DNA from: Apteryx mantelli | Lineage: Eukaryota; Chordata; Aves; Apterygiformes; Apterygidae | Direction of reading: 5' to 3' | Assembly (NCBI RefSeq): GCF_036417845.1 | Contig: NC_089981.1 | Span: 20,232,001 to 20,296,000, forward strand | DNA: 64,000 bases | Shown: positions 39,537 through 50,837 of the stretch, piece after piece | How positions within the stretch are numbered: position 1 is the stretch's first letter | How the letters are laid out: each line of letters opens with the position of its first letter | Notes under the pieces: model-generated | Told to the model about the DNA's origin: nothing | The model's database searches: none | Seen by the model: only the letters and a program-made list of their open reading frames with translations | Made by a program: the position numbers and the translations under genes

Positions 39537-41080
39537 CCCGGGATATAGGGTGACCTGGGGGCGGGGATATAGGATGGCCTGGGGGCGGGGATATAGGATG
39601 ACCCGGGGGTGGGGATATAGGGTAGCCAGAAGGCTGGGATATAGGGCGACACAGGGGCTGGGATGTGGGATGGCCCGGGAGATGGGTTATAGGGTGACCA
39701 GGGGACTGGGATGTAGGGTGACCTGGGGACTGGGATATAGGGTGACCATGGGGCTGGGATATAGGGTGACCATGGGGCTGGGATATAATGTGACCAAGGA
39801 GGCAGGGATATAGGGTGACCTGGGGACTGGGATATAGTGTGACCATGGGCCTGGGATATAGGGTGACCATGGGTCTGGGATATAGGGTCGCCAGGGGACT
39901 GGGATATAGTGTGACCAGGGAGGCAGGGATATAGGGTGACCTGGGGGTGGGGATATAGGGTGACCAGGGGGCTGGGATATAGGGTGGCCAGGGGACTGGG
40001 ATATAGTGTCGCAAAGAGGACTGGGATATAGGGTGACCATGGGTCTGGGATATAGGGTGACCAGGGAGGCTGGGATTCAGGGTGACCAGGGAGGCTGGGA
40101 TATAGGGAGACGAAGGGGCTGGGATATAGGGTGGCCAGGGGACTGCGATATAGTGTGACCAGGGAGGCTGGGATATAGGGTGACCTGGGGGTGGGGATAT
40201 AGGGTGAACAGGGAGGCTGGGACATAGGGTGACCAGGGGACTGGGATATAGGGAGACCAGGGAGGCTGGGATATAGGGAGATGAAGGGGCTGGGATATAG
40301 GGTGGCCAGGGGACTGGGATATAATGTGACCAGGGAGGCAGGGATATAGGGTGACCTGGGGGTGGGGATATAGGGTGAACAGGGAGGCTGGGACATAGGG
40401 TGACCAGGGAGGCTGGGATATAGGGAGACGAAGGGGCTGGGATATAGGGTGGCCAGGAGACTGCGATATAGTGTGACCAGGGAGGCTGGGATATAGGGAG
40501 ACGAAGGGGCTGGGATATAGGGTGGCTAGGGGACTGGGATATAATGTGACCAGGGAGGCAGGGATATAGGGTGACCTGGGGGTGGGGATATAGTGTGACC
40601 TGGGGACTGGGATATAGGGTGACCAGGTGGCTGGAATATAGGGTGACCTGGGGACTGGGATATAGTGTGAATCAGGGGCCTGGGATATAGGGAGACCAGG
40701 GGACTGGGATATAGTGTGAATCAGGGGCCTGGGATATAGAGAGACCAGGGGACTGGGATATAGGGTGGCCAGGGAGGTTGGGATATAGTGTGACCTGAGG
40801 GTGGGGATATAGTGTGACCTGGGGCCTGGGATATAGGGTGACCAGGTGGCTGGAATATAGGGTGACCTGGGGGCTGGGATATAGTGTGAATCAGGGGCCT
40901 GGGATATAGGGAGACCAGAGGCCTGGGATATAGGGAGACCAGGGGCCTGGGATATAGGGTGGCCAGGGAGGCTGGGATATAGTGTGACCTGGGGCCTGGG
41001 ATATAGGGAGACCAGGAGACTGGGATATAGGGTGACCATGGGGCTGGGATACAGGGAGACCAGGAGACTGGGATATAGGG
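39537..41080 (+). repeat. 24-bp GATATAGGG minisatellite, about 60 copies
   Basis: The basic unit joins GGGATATAGGGTGACC to AGGGGACT or a related end, with a strict 24-bp step and few indels, for 1.5 kb. Longer blocks recur (for example the run with GAGACGAAGGGGCTGGG near 40106, 40428 and 40498). Every unit carries ATATAG. It lies between RTN4RL2 and SLC43A3. Confidence 0.95.
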
Positions 41081-42360
41081 TGGCCGGGTGCTGTGACCTG
41101 GGGGCCGTGGCAGGCTGGGCCGTGACGCTGTGACCGCAGGGCCATCCTACCCCCCGGCGCAGGCGGCTGCAGCCGTGCCAGAGCCCGGCCCCACCTCCCG
41201 GCTGGGTATCTCCTTGCCTGGGAATTTGGGTGTGTAGCCACAACGCTGCCATGCCCCCCCCCGGCTCCTATTGCTACTTCCTCCTCCTCCTCCTCCTCAG
41301 GGCCCCAGCCTGACCGCCGTGCCCGGCTTTGCCGGGAGCCACCCAAGCGTGTCCAGGCAGGCACCGCTCCAGGAGTGCCACGCAGACGAAAGGGCCGTGC
41401 GGCATCCGCGCAGGGGCCCGGGCTGTGCCCCGCGGTGCAGGATTAGGCCCGGCGGGACTCGCTCCCGGCCCCACGCTCGCGGCCCTGCCGGGATGCGGGA
41501 CCGAGGCCTGCCGCGGCGCGCACGTGTGTCCCCGCCACGTGGGTGCACGCGCACGTGCAAGGGCAAAGTCCCCCTCGCGGTGTCGGGGCCTCGCTCACCT
41601 GCCCCACGTGCTGCCTCAGCGCTTCTGCCCCCGCTGCCCGAGACCGGGGGGGGGGGGGGGGCTGCACCCTCCCCGAGGGCGCCCGAATCGCGCTCGGCAG
41701 CAGGGCAGGGAGGGCGCAAAGTTCCCCCACGCCTTGTGCAACGGGGCCGCTGGGGCGAGGAGGGGCCCGTCTTGCCCCCCCCACCACCACCCCGAGCCCA
41801 ACCCTGTAGCAGACACCGGAGAATCCCCACGGTTCACCCTCCCCCCCACCCGTGGCAGCACGTGGGTCGCTCTCAAGGGTGACGGGGCCCCACGAGGTTT
41901 CCTCCCGCCCCGGGGGAAACGGCCGCGCTGTCATTCGAATTAATAATTAAAATCAACAGGCCTGCAGGAGCTGGAGCGAGTCCCGCCCCGCGCCCTCCCT
42001 CCCTCCCCGGACGCCTGGGCCCCTTCCAGGGGGTGTGTGTGGGGGGGGCAGATCCTCTGGCCCCAGGGCTGGCCCTGCCCTGCCCCCTGCCCCCAGCGCG
42101 CCGGCGTGGGGCGGCGCTGGGAGCCCGCGCGGGAGGGGGCAGCGCTTCCTCTCCGTGCCATGTGCCGAGCTGGCAAGGCCTCAGCCCCAGCATCCGCGGC
42201 CCCGCGGGGAGCCGTACCCGGGAAACGGGGGGGGGAGCCGGGATGGGCGACCCGGCGCGGCGGGTAGGTGCTGCCGGATGCTCGGGGGACGGGACGGGAC
42301 GCCCACGCCACGGGGCACCCTGCGCCCGCCGGGGCGCCCGGCCCCCCCAGGCCTCACGGC
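41080..42360. other. intergenic flank of SLC43A3
   Basis: No coding exon is recognised. A (CTT)(CCTCCT)n tract with an acceptor-like end lies at 41276-41300. A lone AT-rich block, GAATTAATAATTAAAATC, at about 41937-41954 stands out in GC-rich surroundings and may be regulatory. Confidence 0.3.
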
Positions 42361-42369
42361 AAAGGCGGC

Positions 42370-42664
42370 TAAAGATAGCGCGGCCCCGGATAAATATACA
42401 GCAGCGTCTGGCCGCGACGCCGAGTTAATCTTTAGCCGCTTGACCGGCCGGACCGTGTTTGTCCTCCCGGCCGCGCTCGTAATGAGGCTTCATTAGGAGG
42501 CATTACAGGGCGCGCGCGAGCGGGGCGGCCGGGGGGGCGCCGGGCGGCGTGCCGCGGGGCGATAAGGGCGCCGGGGCGGGGGCGCCGCGGAGATCAGCGG
42601 TGGGGACACGCGCGCCGCGGCGGCACCGGGGACGCGCGGCGGGCGCGAACTCCGCGGCGGGCCA
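42370..42664 (+). promoter_or_regulatory. SLC43A3: SLC43A3 promoter and noncoding exon 1
   Basis: A GATA site (AGATAG, 42373-42378) and a TATA-like ATAAATATA (about 42390-42398) precede a perfect homeodomain-type inverted repeat TAATGA-GGCT-TCATTA at 42480-42495. A noncoding exon ends at the donor CCAG/GTGGGT (42664/42665) and joins the coding exon at acceptor 42773-42774. The start site is inferred. Confidence 0.45.
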
Positions 42665-42803
42665 GGTGGGTGCCGGCGCGCGGGCGTGTTGGACGGGGGG
42701 GACGCGGGACCGCCGGCGCGGGCTCCGCCGCGCGAGCGAGCCCGGGTGACGGCGGGCCCCGGGCGTCCCCGCAGGCGCGGCGAGGCGGCCGCGGGCCGGC
42801 GGC

Positions 42804-45800
42804 ATGGCGGCGGGCGGCGCGGGGCTGCCCAAGCGCCTGGCCACGCTGCTGTCGGGGCTGCTGGAGTGCGGCGCCTTCTGCGGCATCATCTTCGGCTGGG
42901 CCTCGCTCGTCTACGTGCTCAAGGAGCTGGGCTACTTCCAGGAGCTGTGCCTGCCCGCCGCCAGCCCCGGCCCCAACCTCACCCTGCTGCCCGGTAGGGC
43001 GTCCCTGTCCCCGTCCCCGTCCCCGTCCCCGTCCCCGTCCCCCGCGCGCCCCCCCTGCTGCCCGCGGCTCCCTGCGTACTCCAAATGCTTCTGTCCCTCT
43101 GCCTTGGTGGCCTGTGATGCCCCCTGGTCCTGCTGGCCTGGACCTGCAACCCTGCTGTCCCGGTGGCTTGTGATACCCCATGTCTCTGCTGCTTTGGTGG
43201 CCTGTGATGCCCCATGTCCCTGGTGTCCCAGTGGCTTGTGATGCCCCATGTCCCTGCTGTCCTGGACCCAAGTCCCCACTGTCCCAGTGGCCTGTGATGC
43301 CCCATGTCCTTGCTGTCCTGGACCTGTGTCCCCACAGTCCCAGTGTCCCGTGATACCCCATGTCCCTGCTGTCCCAGACCCGTGTCCCTGCTGCCTTGGT
43401 GGTCTTTGATGCCCCATGTCCCTGTTGTCTCGGTGCCCCATGTCTCCAGTGTCCCCATGGCCTGTGATACCCCATGTCCCTGCTGTCCTGGACCCATGTC
43501 CCCACTGTCCTGGTGGCCTGTGATACCCCATGTCCCTGCTGTCCTGGACCTGTGTCCCCATTGTCCTGGTGGCCTGTGATACCCCATGTCCCTGCTGTCC
43601 TGGACCTGTGTCCCCACTGTCCCGGTGGCCTGTGATGCCCCATGTCCTTGCTGTCCTGGACCCGTGTCCCCACTGTCCCGGTGGCCTGTGATACTCCATG
43701 TCCCTGCTGCCTTGGTGGTCTGTGATGCCCCATGTCCCTGTGCCCCATGTCCCCAGTGTCCCCATGGCCTGTGATACCCCATGTCCCTGCTGTCCCGGTG
43801 CCCCGTGTCCCCGGTGTCCCCCCGTGCCCTGTGCCCCGCTGACCGCTGCTTTGCAGACTGCAGCGGGCAGGATGAGCAGTTCTCCCTCGTCTTCACCATC
43901 GGCTCCTTCATGAACAACTTCATGACCTTCCCCATGGGCTACATCTTCGACCGTTTTGGCACCACCGTGGCCCGGCTGATCGCCATGTGAGCGGGCTGGG
44001 GACCGGGGCCGCCCGCGGGTGCCTGGCCGGGTGCTGAAGGCCCCTTATCAGGGTGCTGGTGGGGGCTGGGCGCCGTTATCAGGGCCGGGGGCCTTATCGG
44101 GGTGCCCAGGCAGGGTGGGACCAGCAGGGCGCTGCCCGCCCCGGGGGTGCACCCACGCCTGCCCAGGGCCCCAGCGCCGGGGCAGGGGGGTTGTCCGTGT
44201 CCCCCCCTGCAGCCTGTGCTGGCACCAATGTCCCAGTGTCCCCAATGGCCCTGGCATGTCTGGGGGACGTGGGGGTGCCAGGGCCAACCCATGCCCGGCA
44301 CCTCCCGTGCCCTCATGGACCCACCATGCTCTTAGGGCTCCCTGATGTCCCAAGGGACCCCCTAACCTGAGGGTCCCCCATGTCCCCAGGACCCCACAGA
44401 TGCCCCATGCCCATGGGGTGCTATTGGGGAGGGGGTGCCATGAGATATCGGGGTGCTGGGGTGCGGGGTGCTAAGCGGGTGCCAATCAGAGAGATGTCGG
44501 TGGGGCAGGCCAGGCGCGGTGGCACCCGCGCGTCACCGCTGCCCGCGCATCACCACCACCCGCGTCTTGCAGCTCCCTCTACACCACTGGCACCCTGCTC
44601 GTCGCCTTCTCCACGCCAGGTGAGACCCCCGCGGGTGCCCCCGCTCGCCCCTGCCCCGCGGGGGCCCCACGGTGCCCCTCGGCCCCAGGGCCCCCCGCTG
44701 ATCCCTGCATCCCCAGTCTCCGCCGTGCTGCTCTTCCCGGCCATGTCTCTGCTGTCAGTGGGCGGCATCCTCCTCATCCTCACCAACATGCAGGTGAGGG
44801 GCATGGCAGCTCTGCACCCCAACCCCGCCACCCAAAGCTGGGGTGCCCCGCTGGCACCCGGCGCCGGGGCACTCACGTGGGGGGTCTCGCCATGCCAGGT
44901 GGGCAACCTCTTTGGGAAGTACCGCTCCATCATCATCACGCTCTACAACGGGGCCTTCGACTCCTCATCTGCCGTCTTCCTCATCATCAAGGTGGGCATG
45001 GGTGGGCCGGTGGGGACATGGGGCATCACGTGTCCCCCCCAGTGGGGGACATGGCTCGGGACACAGCTGGAAGACGTGTCTGGGAACATATCTGGGGACA
45101 TGGCTGGGGACATGGATGGGGAACACAGTTGGGGACATGGATTGGAGCACAGCTGGGGACATGGATGGGGGACGCAGCTGGGGACATGGATTAGAGCCTA
45201 GCTGCGGGACATGGCTGGTGGCACAGCTGGGAACATGGTTTGGGGACACAGCTGGGGGGCATGGCTGGTGGCACGCCTGGGGACATGTCTGGGGGCACGG
45301 CTGGGGTCGAGGATGGGGGACATGGCTGGGGGCACAGCTGGGGGACATGGATTGGGGACACAGCTGGTGGCATGGCTGGGGACATGTCTGGGGACACGGC
45401 TGGGGGCACGGCTGGGGGCTCAGCTGGGGGACATGGCTGTGGGCATGGCTGGGGACACGGACTGAGGACACAGCTGGGGGACATAGCTGGTGGCACGGCT
45501 GGTGGCATGGCCGGGGGCTGAGGCGGGCAGGGCCGCGCGGTGCGGGCGCAGGCGCGCGGGGGCGGTGGCCGGCCTCAGCCCCCGCGCGTCCCCAGGTGCT
45601 GTATGAGCGCGGGCTGTCCCTGCGGGCCATGTTCCTCTTCATGGCGGGCTGCAGCGCCTGGCACCTGCTGCGCACCCTCTTCCTCATGCCCCGGCGCCGC
45701 ATCCCCTACCCGCTGCCCCCCGCCTACGACTACGGGTAAGGGGCCCGTCCCCGGGGAGGGGGTGACCGGCGCGGGGACGGGGAGCGGGGCCTGCGCCCGT

Positions 45801-48183
45801 CCCGGTGACGACGCGCGGTGCCCGCAGGCTGCGGTGCGAGCGGCGGTCCCGGTCGTACCGCACCTACGAGGAGAAGCGGCCCCCAGGCGATGGCGGCCCC
45901 GAGGACGCCCCGCTGGAGCCCGGCCCGGAGCCCCCCGCGCCCCGCGGCCCCAAAGGTGCCTGGACAGGGGGCGGGGCTTGGCTGAGCGCGGGGGCGGGGC
46001 CACGGAGGGGGCGGGGCTAAGGCGGGGGCGGTGCGGAGGGGGACAGTGGGGGGCGTGTCCAAGGAGAGGGTGGGCGAGTCATCGGGGAGGGGGGCGTGTC
46101 CCTAGTGGTGGGTGTGCTGTGGCAGGGGCCTGTCTGGGAGGGTGGGTGTGGCTATGTAAATGAAGCACAGGTATGTCACAGGGGGGCAGGCGTGGCTATG
46201 TACATAGCATGCGGGCATGTCCCAGTAATGGGCGTGGCTATGCAAATAGATTCCAGGCATGTCCCTTAGGGTGGGCGTGGCCATGGCGGCAGCTGCAGGT
46301 AGGGTCGAGTGGGTGGGTGTGGCCACGGTGGCAGCTGCAGGCACGGTCGAGCGGGTGGGCGTGTCCACGGTGGCGGCTGCAGGCGGGGTCGAGCGGGTGG
46401 GCGCGGCCACGGTGGCGGCTGCGGGCGCAGGGGTGGGCCTGGAGGGTAGGCGCGGCTGCGGCGGCGGGAGGCGAGCTGGGGGGCGTGGCCGTGCCTGAGC
46501 CCCGCCCCCCCGCGCAGGTGACCCCGACGGGGCGTCCTTCGGGGCCTGCGTGCGCTCGGGGCTCTTCGCCTGGCACGTGGTCTGGCTCTCCGCCATGCAG
46601 CTGCGCCACTACCTCTTCATCGGCACCCTCAACCCGCTGCTGGACCACCTGGCCCACGGCGACGCCGACCTGGGTATGGGGAGCGGGGGGCGGGATGGGG
46701 GCCGCGTGCCCCATGGCGGCGCCCGCCCTGACCGTGCCTCCCGCAGTGAGCACCTACACCAACGCCTTCGCCTTCGCCCAGCTCTGCGGGGTGCTCTGCG
46801 CCCCCTGGAACGGCCTCATCCTCGACCGCCACAAGCGGGGCAAGGCGCCCCGCGCCCACGGTGAGCGCCCCCCCCACCACTGCGCCGGCCGCCCGTGGTG
46901 GCCCGCGGCGCCCTGAGCCCCGCTGTGCCCGCAGGAGCCGCTGGGGCGCTGGCTGACCTGCGGGCGTCCGTGCTGTCGCTGGCGGTGACGGTGACCCAGT
47001 GCCTGCTGTTCTCCGTCTGCGCCGCCGTGCCCGTGCTGCCCGTGCAGTACGCCACCTTCGCCCTGCAGGTGCTCAGCCGCTCCTTCCTCTACGGGGGCAA
47101 CGCCGCCTTCCTGGCCATCGCGTGAGTCCCCGGGGGGGGCGGTGGGCGGCGGGGTGGTGGGGGGTGGTGGGTGGCGGTGGCGGTGACGCCGTGCCGCAGG
47201 TTCCCCCCGCAGCACTTCGGGAAGCTCTACGGGCTGGCCATGGCCCTGTCGGCGCTGGTGGCCCTGCTGCAGTACCCTTGCTTCGCCCTGGTGCGGGGGC
47301 CGCTCCAGGGGAACCCCTTCTACGTGAGTGCCCGGCCCCACGGCGGGATGGGGGGGGTACCCCATGGTGGGGTGGGGGTGGTGCCCCACGGTGGGATGGG
47401 AGTGGTGTCCCACCATGGGAGGGGTGGTGCCCCATGGTGGGATGGGAGTGGTGCCCCACGGTGGGTGAGGTGCTGCCCCATGGTGGGATGGGGGTGGTGC
47501 CCCAGGGTGGGAGAGATCCTGCCCCATGATGGGATGGGGGTGGTGCCCCATGGTGGGAGGGGGGCTGCCCCATGATGGGATGGGAGTGGTGCCCCATGAT
47601 GGGATGGGAGTGGTGCCCCATGATGGGATGGGGGTGCTGCCCCATGGTGGGAGGGGGGCTGCCCCATGGTGGGAGAGGTCCTGCCCCATGGTGTGATGGG
47701 GGTGGTGCCCCACGGCGGGATGGGGGCTGCCCCATGGCGGGAGGGGTGATGCCCCACAATGGGATGGGGGTGGTGCCCCACGGTGGGATGGGGGTGCTGC
47801 CCCATGGCGGGAGGGATGGTGCCCCATGGTTGGATGGGGGTGCTGCCCCTTGGTTGCATGGGGGGTCCTGCCCCACGGCGGGGGGGGTTCTCCCCGCAGC
47901 AGGAGCCTGTCCCCGCACCCTCGCACCGGGGCCCTGCCCCACGGCGGGCCTTGCCGGGGGGGGGGGGGGTGGCTGGGGGGCAGCTGGGTGCGGGGCGGTG
48001 GCGGGGGGGCACCCTGACGCGGCCCGCCCTGCCCCCCAGGTGAATGTGGGGCTCATCGCCGTGGTGCTGCTGGCCCTGGGCAGCCCCCTGGCCGTGGCGC
48101 GCGAGTGCCGGTGGCGGGCGCGGGAGCTGGGCGCCGCGGCGGGCACCCCGCTGGCCGCCCCCCGGCCCGGGGCGCCGGGCTGA
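42804..48183 (+). CDS. SLC43A3: SLC43A3, equilibrative nucleobase transporter 1 (ENBT1)
   Basis: Plasma-membrane major-facilitator protein carrying purine nucleobases (adenine, guanine, hypoxanthine). There are twelve coding exons: 42804-42993, 43857-43986, 44573-44619, 44717-44793, 44899-44991, 45596-45735, 45828-45955, 46518-46673, 46747-46860, 46935-47121, 47200-47323 and 48040-48183. All phases match; the total of 1530 bp gives 509 residues (human 491). Hydrophobic helices alternate with conserved signatures: [73 protein letters not shown] and [19 protein letters not shown]. The loop after [14 protein letters not shown] is longer and more Pro/Glu-rich than human. It matches SLC43A3 rather than SLC43A1/2 through [11 protein letters not shown] and [11 protein letters not shown]. 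No frame break is seen. Poly(A) lies 92 nt past the stop. Confidence 0.96.
43010..43830 (+). repeat. SLC43A3 intron 1 minisatellite, 57-bp period
   Basis: GGTGGCCTGTGATACCCCA, TGTCCCTGCTGTCCTGGACC and TGTGTCCCCACTGTCC repeat with a 57-bp step where regular (43514 to 43571), about 14 copies including short ones. Confidence 0.9.
45010..45520 (+). repeat. SLC43A3 intron 5 minisatellite
   Basis: GGGGACATGGCTGGGGACA / CAGCTGGGGGCA units of 12-21 bp fill most of the intron between the exons at 44991 and 45596. Confidence 0.85.
46080..46480 (+). repeat. SLC43A3 intron 7 repeats, 42-bp unit
   Basis: Four or five copies of a 42-bp unit (GTCGAGCGGGTGGGCG, GGCCACGGTGGCGGCTGCAGG) follow looser GGGCGTGGCTATG repeats. 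Confidence 0.75.
47335..47900 (+). repeat. SLC43A3 intron 11 minisatellite, about 26-bp unit
   Basis: GGTGCCCCATGGTGGGATGG, about 20 copies, fills the last intron. Confidence 0.9.
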
Positions 48184-48274
48184 GCCCCCGGCTGCCCCCC
48201 ACCCCCTCCCCCCCGGCGCCGTCCCCACCACCGGACTTGGGGGCTTGGGGGGGGGGGGACGGGGACACACATGC

Positions 48275-48280
48275 AATAAA
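48275..48280 (+). terminator. SLC43A3: SLC43A3 poly(A) signal AATAAA
   Basis: Canonical AATAAA 92 nt past the stop. The opposing lectin gene A signal lies only 140 bp away. Confidence 0.85.
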
Positions 48281-48419
48281 TGCTGATGCAGCAGATGCCC
48301 GCGGCGCCCTGCTCCTTCACCCGCCGCTGGGGATTCTCCGGGGTCTCGTACGAGGCTGTGCACCCCCCCCCCGCCCCCCCCCCGCACACACGGACCCACA
48401 CGGCCTGGGGCGGCTGGGG

Positions 48420-48425
48420 TTTATT
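48420..48425 (-). terminator. lectin gene A poly(A) signal AATAAA
   Basis: Minus-strand AATAAA 72 nt past the gene A stop codon. Confidence 0.8.
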
Positions 48426-48497
48426 GGGCTCGGCAGGGCCCCACGGGGGGGGGGGGGTGGTGGCGGGGGGGCGCATGGGCTGCCGGCGCCTGGCTCC

Positions 48498-49722
48498 TCA
48501 GTACTGGCAGATGAAGGGGCGCAGGCGGACGCAGAGGCTGCTGCGCCAGAGCCCGTCTGCGGGCAGGGCGGGGGGGGGGTCAGCGTCACCCCCCCTCGGC
48601 ATCCACCCTGCCCCCCCTCCCCAGCGCCCCCCCCTCCCCCCAGTTCTCCCGGTGTCCGCTGCTCCCCTTCGCCGGTGCCCACCCAGGGCTCCCGGAGCCC
48701 GCTGTGCCCCCTCCCAGTGCCCCCCGTGCCCCCTCCCAGTACCCACCCGGTGCCCCCAGTGCTCCCAGTGCCTGCTGTGCCCCCTCCCAGTGCCCAGCCC
48801 ATGCCCCCTGTGCCCCCTCCCAGTGCCCACCCTGTGCTCCCCAATCCTCCCAGTGCCCCCAGTGCCCACTGTGCCCCCTCCCAGTGCCCACCCCGTGCCC
48901 CCAGCGCTCCCAGTGCCCACTGTGCCCCCTCCCAGTACCCACCCAGTGCCCCCAATGCCTGCTGTGCCCCCTCCCAGTGCCCTCCCAGTATCCCCAGTGC
49001 CTGCTATACCCCCTCCCAGTGCCCACCCCATGCTCCTGGTGCCCGCTGTGCCCCCTCCCAGTGCCCACCCTGTGCTCCCCAGTCCTCCCAGTGTCCCCAG
49101 CGCCCGCTGTGCCCCCACCCAGTGCTCCCGGTGCCCGCTGTGCCCCCTCCCAGTGCCCAGCCAGCGCCCCCAGCGCCCGCTCCCATGCCGGCGGGGGGCC
49201 TCACCGCGGGGGCTGAGGGTGGCGCAGGTGGGGAAGAGGCGGCAGGGCTGGCGGGGCGCCCAGTTGGCGTAGTTCCAGGGGCTGGCGTCCTCCCAGCGCG
49301 AGTCCCAGCGCCCCTCCTGTGGGCACCGCTGCGTCACCCCCGTCCCCATCGTCCCCATCGTCCCCATCGTCGCCGCGCCGCGCTGGCCTTACCGCCCGGC
49401 GGGTGACGGCGCCGATCCAGAGCGAGTGGCGGGTGCGGGTGCGCGCCAGGGCCCGCAGCTCCTCGTTGGCGGGCGCGCTGTGCACCGACGCCAGCTGCCC
49501 CCGGTACGTCTGGCGGCACAGCGCCTGCAGGCAGCGGTGCAGGCAGGGCCGGGGCCGCCGCTGGCCCCGCGCCCCCCCCCTGCCCCGCGCCACCCCCCCC
49601 CCCGCGCCCCTCACCTGGGCGCCCGCGTAGGTGCGCCGGCTGGTCACCACGGCGTAGCGAGGCGGGGGGCCCGCCACCGCCGCCCCCAGCAGGGCCAGGG
49701 CCACCAGCAGGCCGGGCGGCAT
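48498..49722 (-). CDS. PRG2/PRG3-like C-type lectin A, lacking the acidic propiece
   Basis: Homologue of eosinophil major basic protein (proMBP, PRG2/PRG3), secreted lectin-fold proteins that bind heparan sulfate and damage membranes. Coding exons: 49615-49722 (signal MPPGLLVALALLGAAVAG, then at once PPPRYAVVTSRRTYAGAQ), 49393-49524 (ALCRQTYRGQLASVHSAP to LWIGAVTRRA), 49205-49316 (PWNYANWAPRQPC) and 48498-48556 (GLWRSSLCVRLRPFICQY). The protein is 136 residues, in frame, Arg-rich and strongly basic. Signal peptide and lectin domain share one exon, with no acidic prosegment between; mammalian proMBP has a long one and gene B a short one. A noncoding exon probably lies at 50529-50540, behind a TAAAAG box. 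Last-exon lengths (112 and 59 bp) equal those of gene B, proving paralogy. I cannot say whether it is the orthologue of PRG2 or PRG3. Confidence 0.85.
48670..49185 (+). repeat. lectin A intron minisatellite
   Basis: CCCTCCCAGTGCCCACCC and TGCCCGCTGTGCCCC units (about 24-36 bp) fill the last intron of gene A. Confidence 0.85.
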
Positions 49723-49799
49723 GGCGGCGGCTCTGGGCACGGTGCCGGGTGACGCTGCTGCTGCCCCCCGGGGCCGCCCCGCGTCCCCCGCCGCCCTCC

Positions 49800-50335
49800 A
49801 TGGGATGCCCCGTGTCCCCGGGCCATCCCCATGTCCTTGGTGCCCCTCTGCCATCCCCATGTCCCCAAGGCCCTCAGGCCACCCCCATGTCCCCAGGGCC
49901 CCTCTGCCATCCCCCAGGTTAATCCCATGGCCCTTGAGCCCCCAGGGCCACCCCGTGTCCTTGGTGCCCCTCTGCCACCCCCGGGCCACCCCCGTGTCCC
50001 CAAGGCCCCCAGGCCACCCCCATGTCCCCAGGGTCCCTCTGCCATCCCCCAGGTTAATCCCATGGCCCTTGAGCCCCCAGGGCCACCCCATGTGCTTGGT
50101 GTCCCTCTACTGTCCCTGGTGTCACCCCTGTGTCCTCAGTGCCCCCAGGCCACCCCCTGTGTCCCCACAGTCCCTCTGCCACCCCCCAGGTCAGTCCCAT
50201 GGCCCTTGAGCCCCCAGGGCCACCCCATGTGCTTGGTGTCCCTCTACCATCCCTGGCGTTGCCCCCGTGTCCCCAGGGCCCCTCGGGCATCCTCAGGTCA
50301 CCCCCACACCCTGGACCCCCCCAGGGCTGCACCAT
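49800..50335 (+). repeat. lectin A 5' intron repeats
   Basis: Repeats of CCTCTGCCATCCCCAGG, CCCATGGCCCTTGAGCCCCC and CACCCCATGTGCTTGG lie between the coding exon at 49722 and the inverted-repeat promoter. A mirror-related array lies on the gene B side (51220-51620). Confidence 0.8.
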
Positions 50336-50712
50336 GTCCCTCTGCCATCCCCAGGGTCACCCCATGCCGCCACCCCCGTGCCACCACGTCCCCCCCATAC
50401 CGGCGGCACCCAGCCCCACCCGTGCCACCCTCGAGGCCACCCCGACCCCGATCCCCACCCCGGGCAGGGCTGCCGGGGGCCGTGGCCACCCCACTGTCCC
50501 CATCCCCGTCCCCGTCCCCGCCGCTCACCTGGGGGCTGTGGGGCTCTGCCCGCGGGGGGCAACTTTTAGCGGGTGCCGGCGCCACGTGGCCCCGCCGCAG
50601 CCTTGCGCCAGCCGCAGCCGCAGCGGGAGGGGGCACGGGGGGGGGGGGGCTCGGGGTCCCCACGGCCACGGCATGGGGCACACAGGGGGGGCACCGGGGG
50701 GGGGCTGGCGGG
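50335..50712. repeat. left arm of large inverted repeat (gene A promoter side)
   Basis: The reverse complement of this segment matches 50838-51230. The best 150 bp (50525-50675) differ from the other arm at only a few bases. It includes the gene A TATA-type box (CTAAAAG on the minus strand, 50569-50563), the CACGTG E-box (50583-50588) and the noncoding exon donor (50528-50527). Confidence 0.92.
50563..50588 (-). promoter_or_regulatory. gene A core promoter: TAAAAG box and E-box
   Basis: Minus strand: CACGTG E-box, then CGCTAAAAGTTG about 30 nt before the inferred start at about 50540. The other arm has CGCTATAAGTTG at the same place. Confidence 0.6.
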
Positions 50713-50837
50713 GCGCTGCGGGCGCCGGTGCCAGATACCATCTCCCGCCGCCGAGGGCCCCGTTGCCCAAGGCCACTTCCCCGCTAACGGCCGGGGGCCC
50801 CGTTGCCGCCCGTTGGCCCGCAGATCCTATCGGCCAC

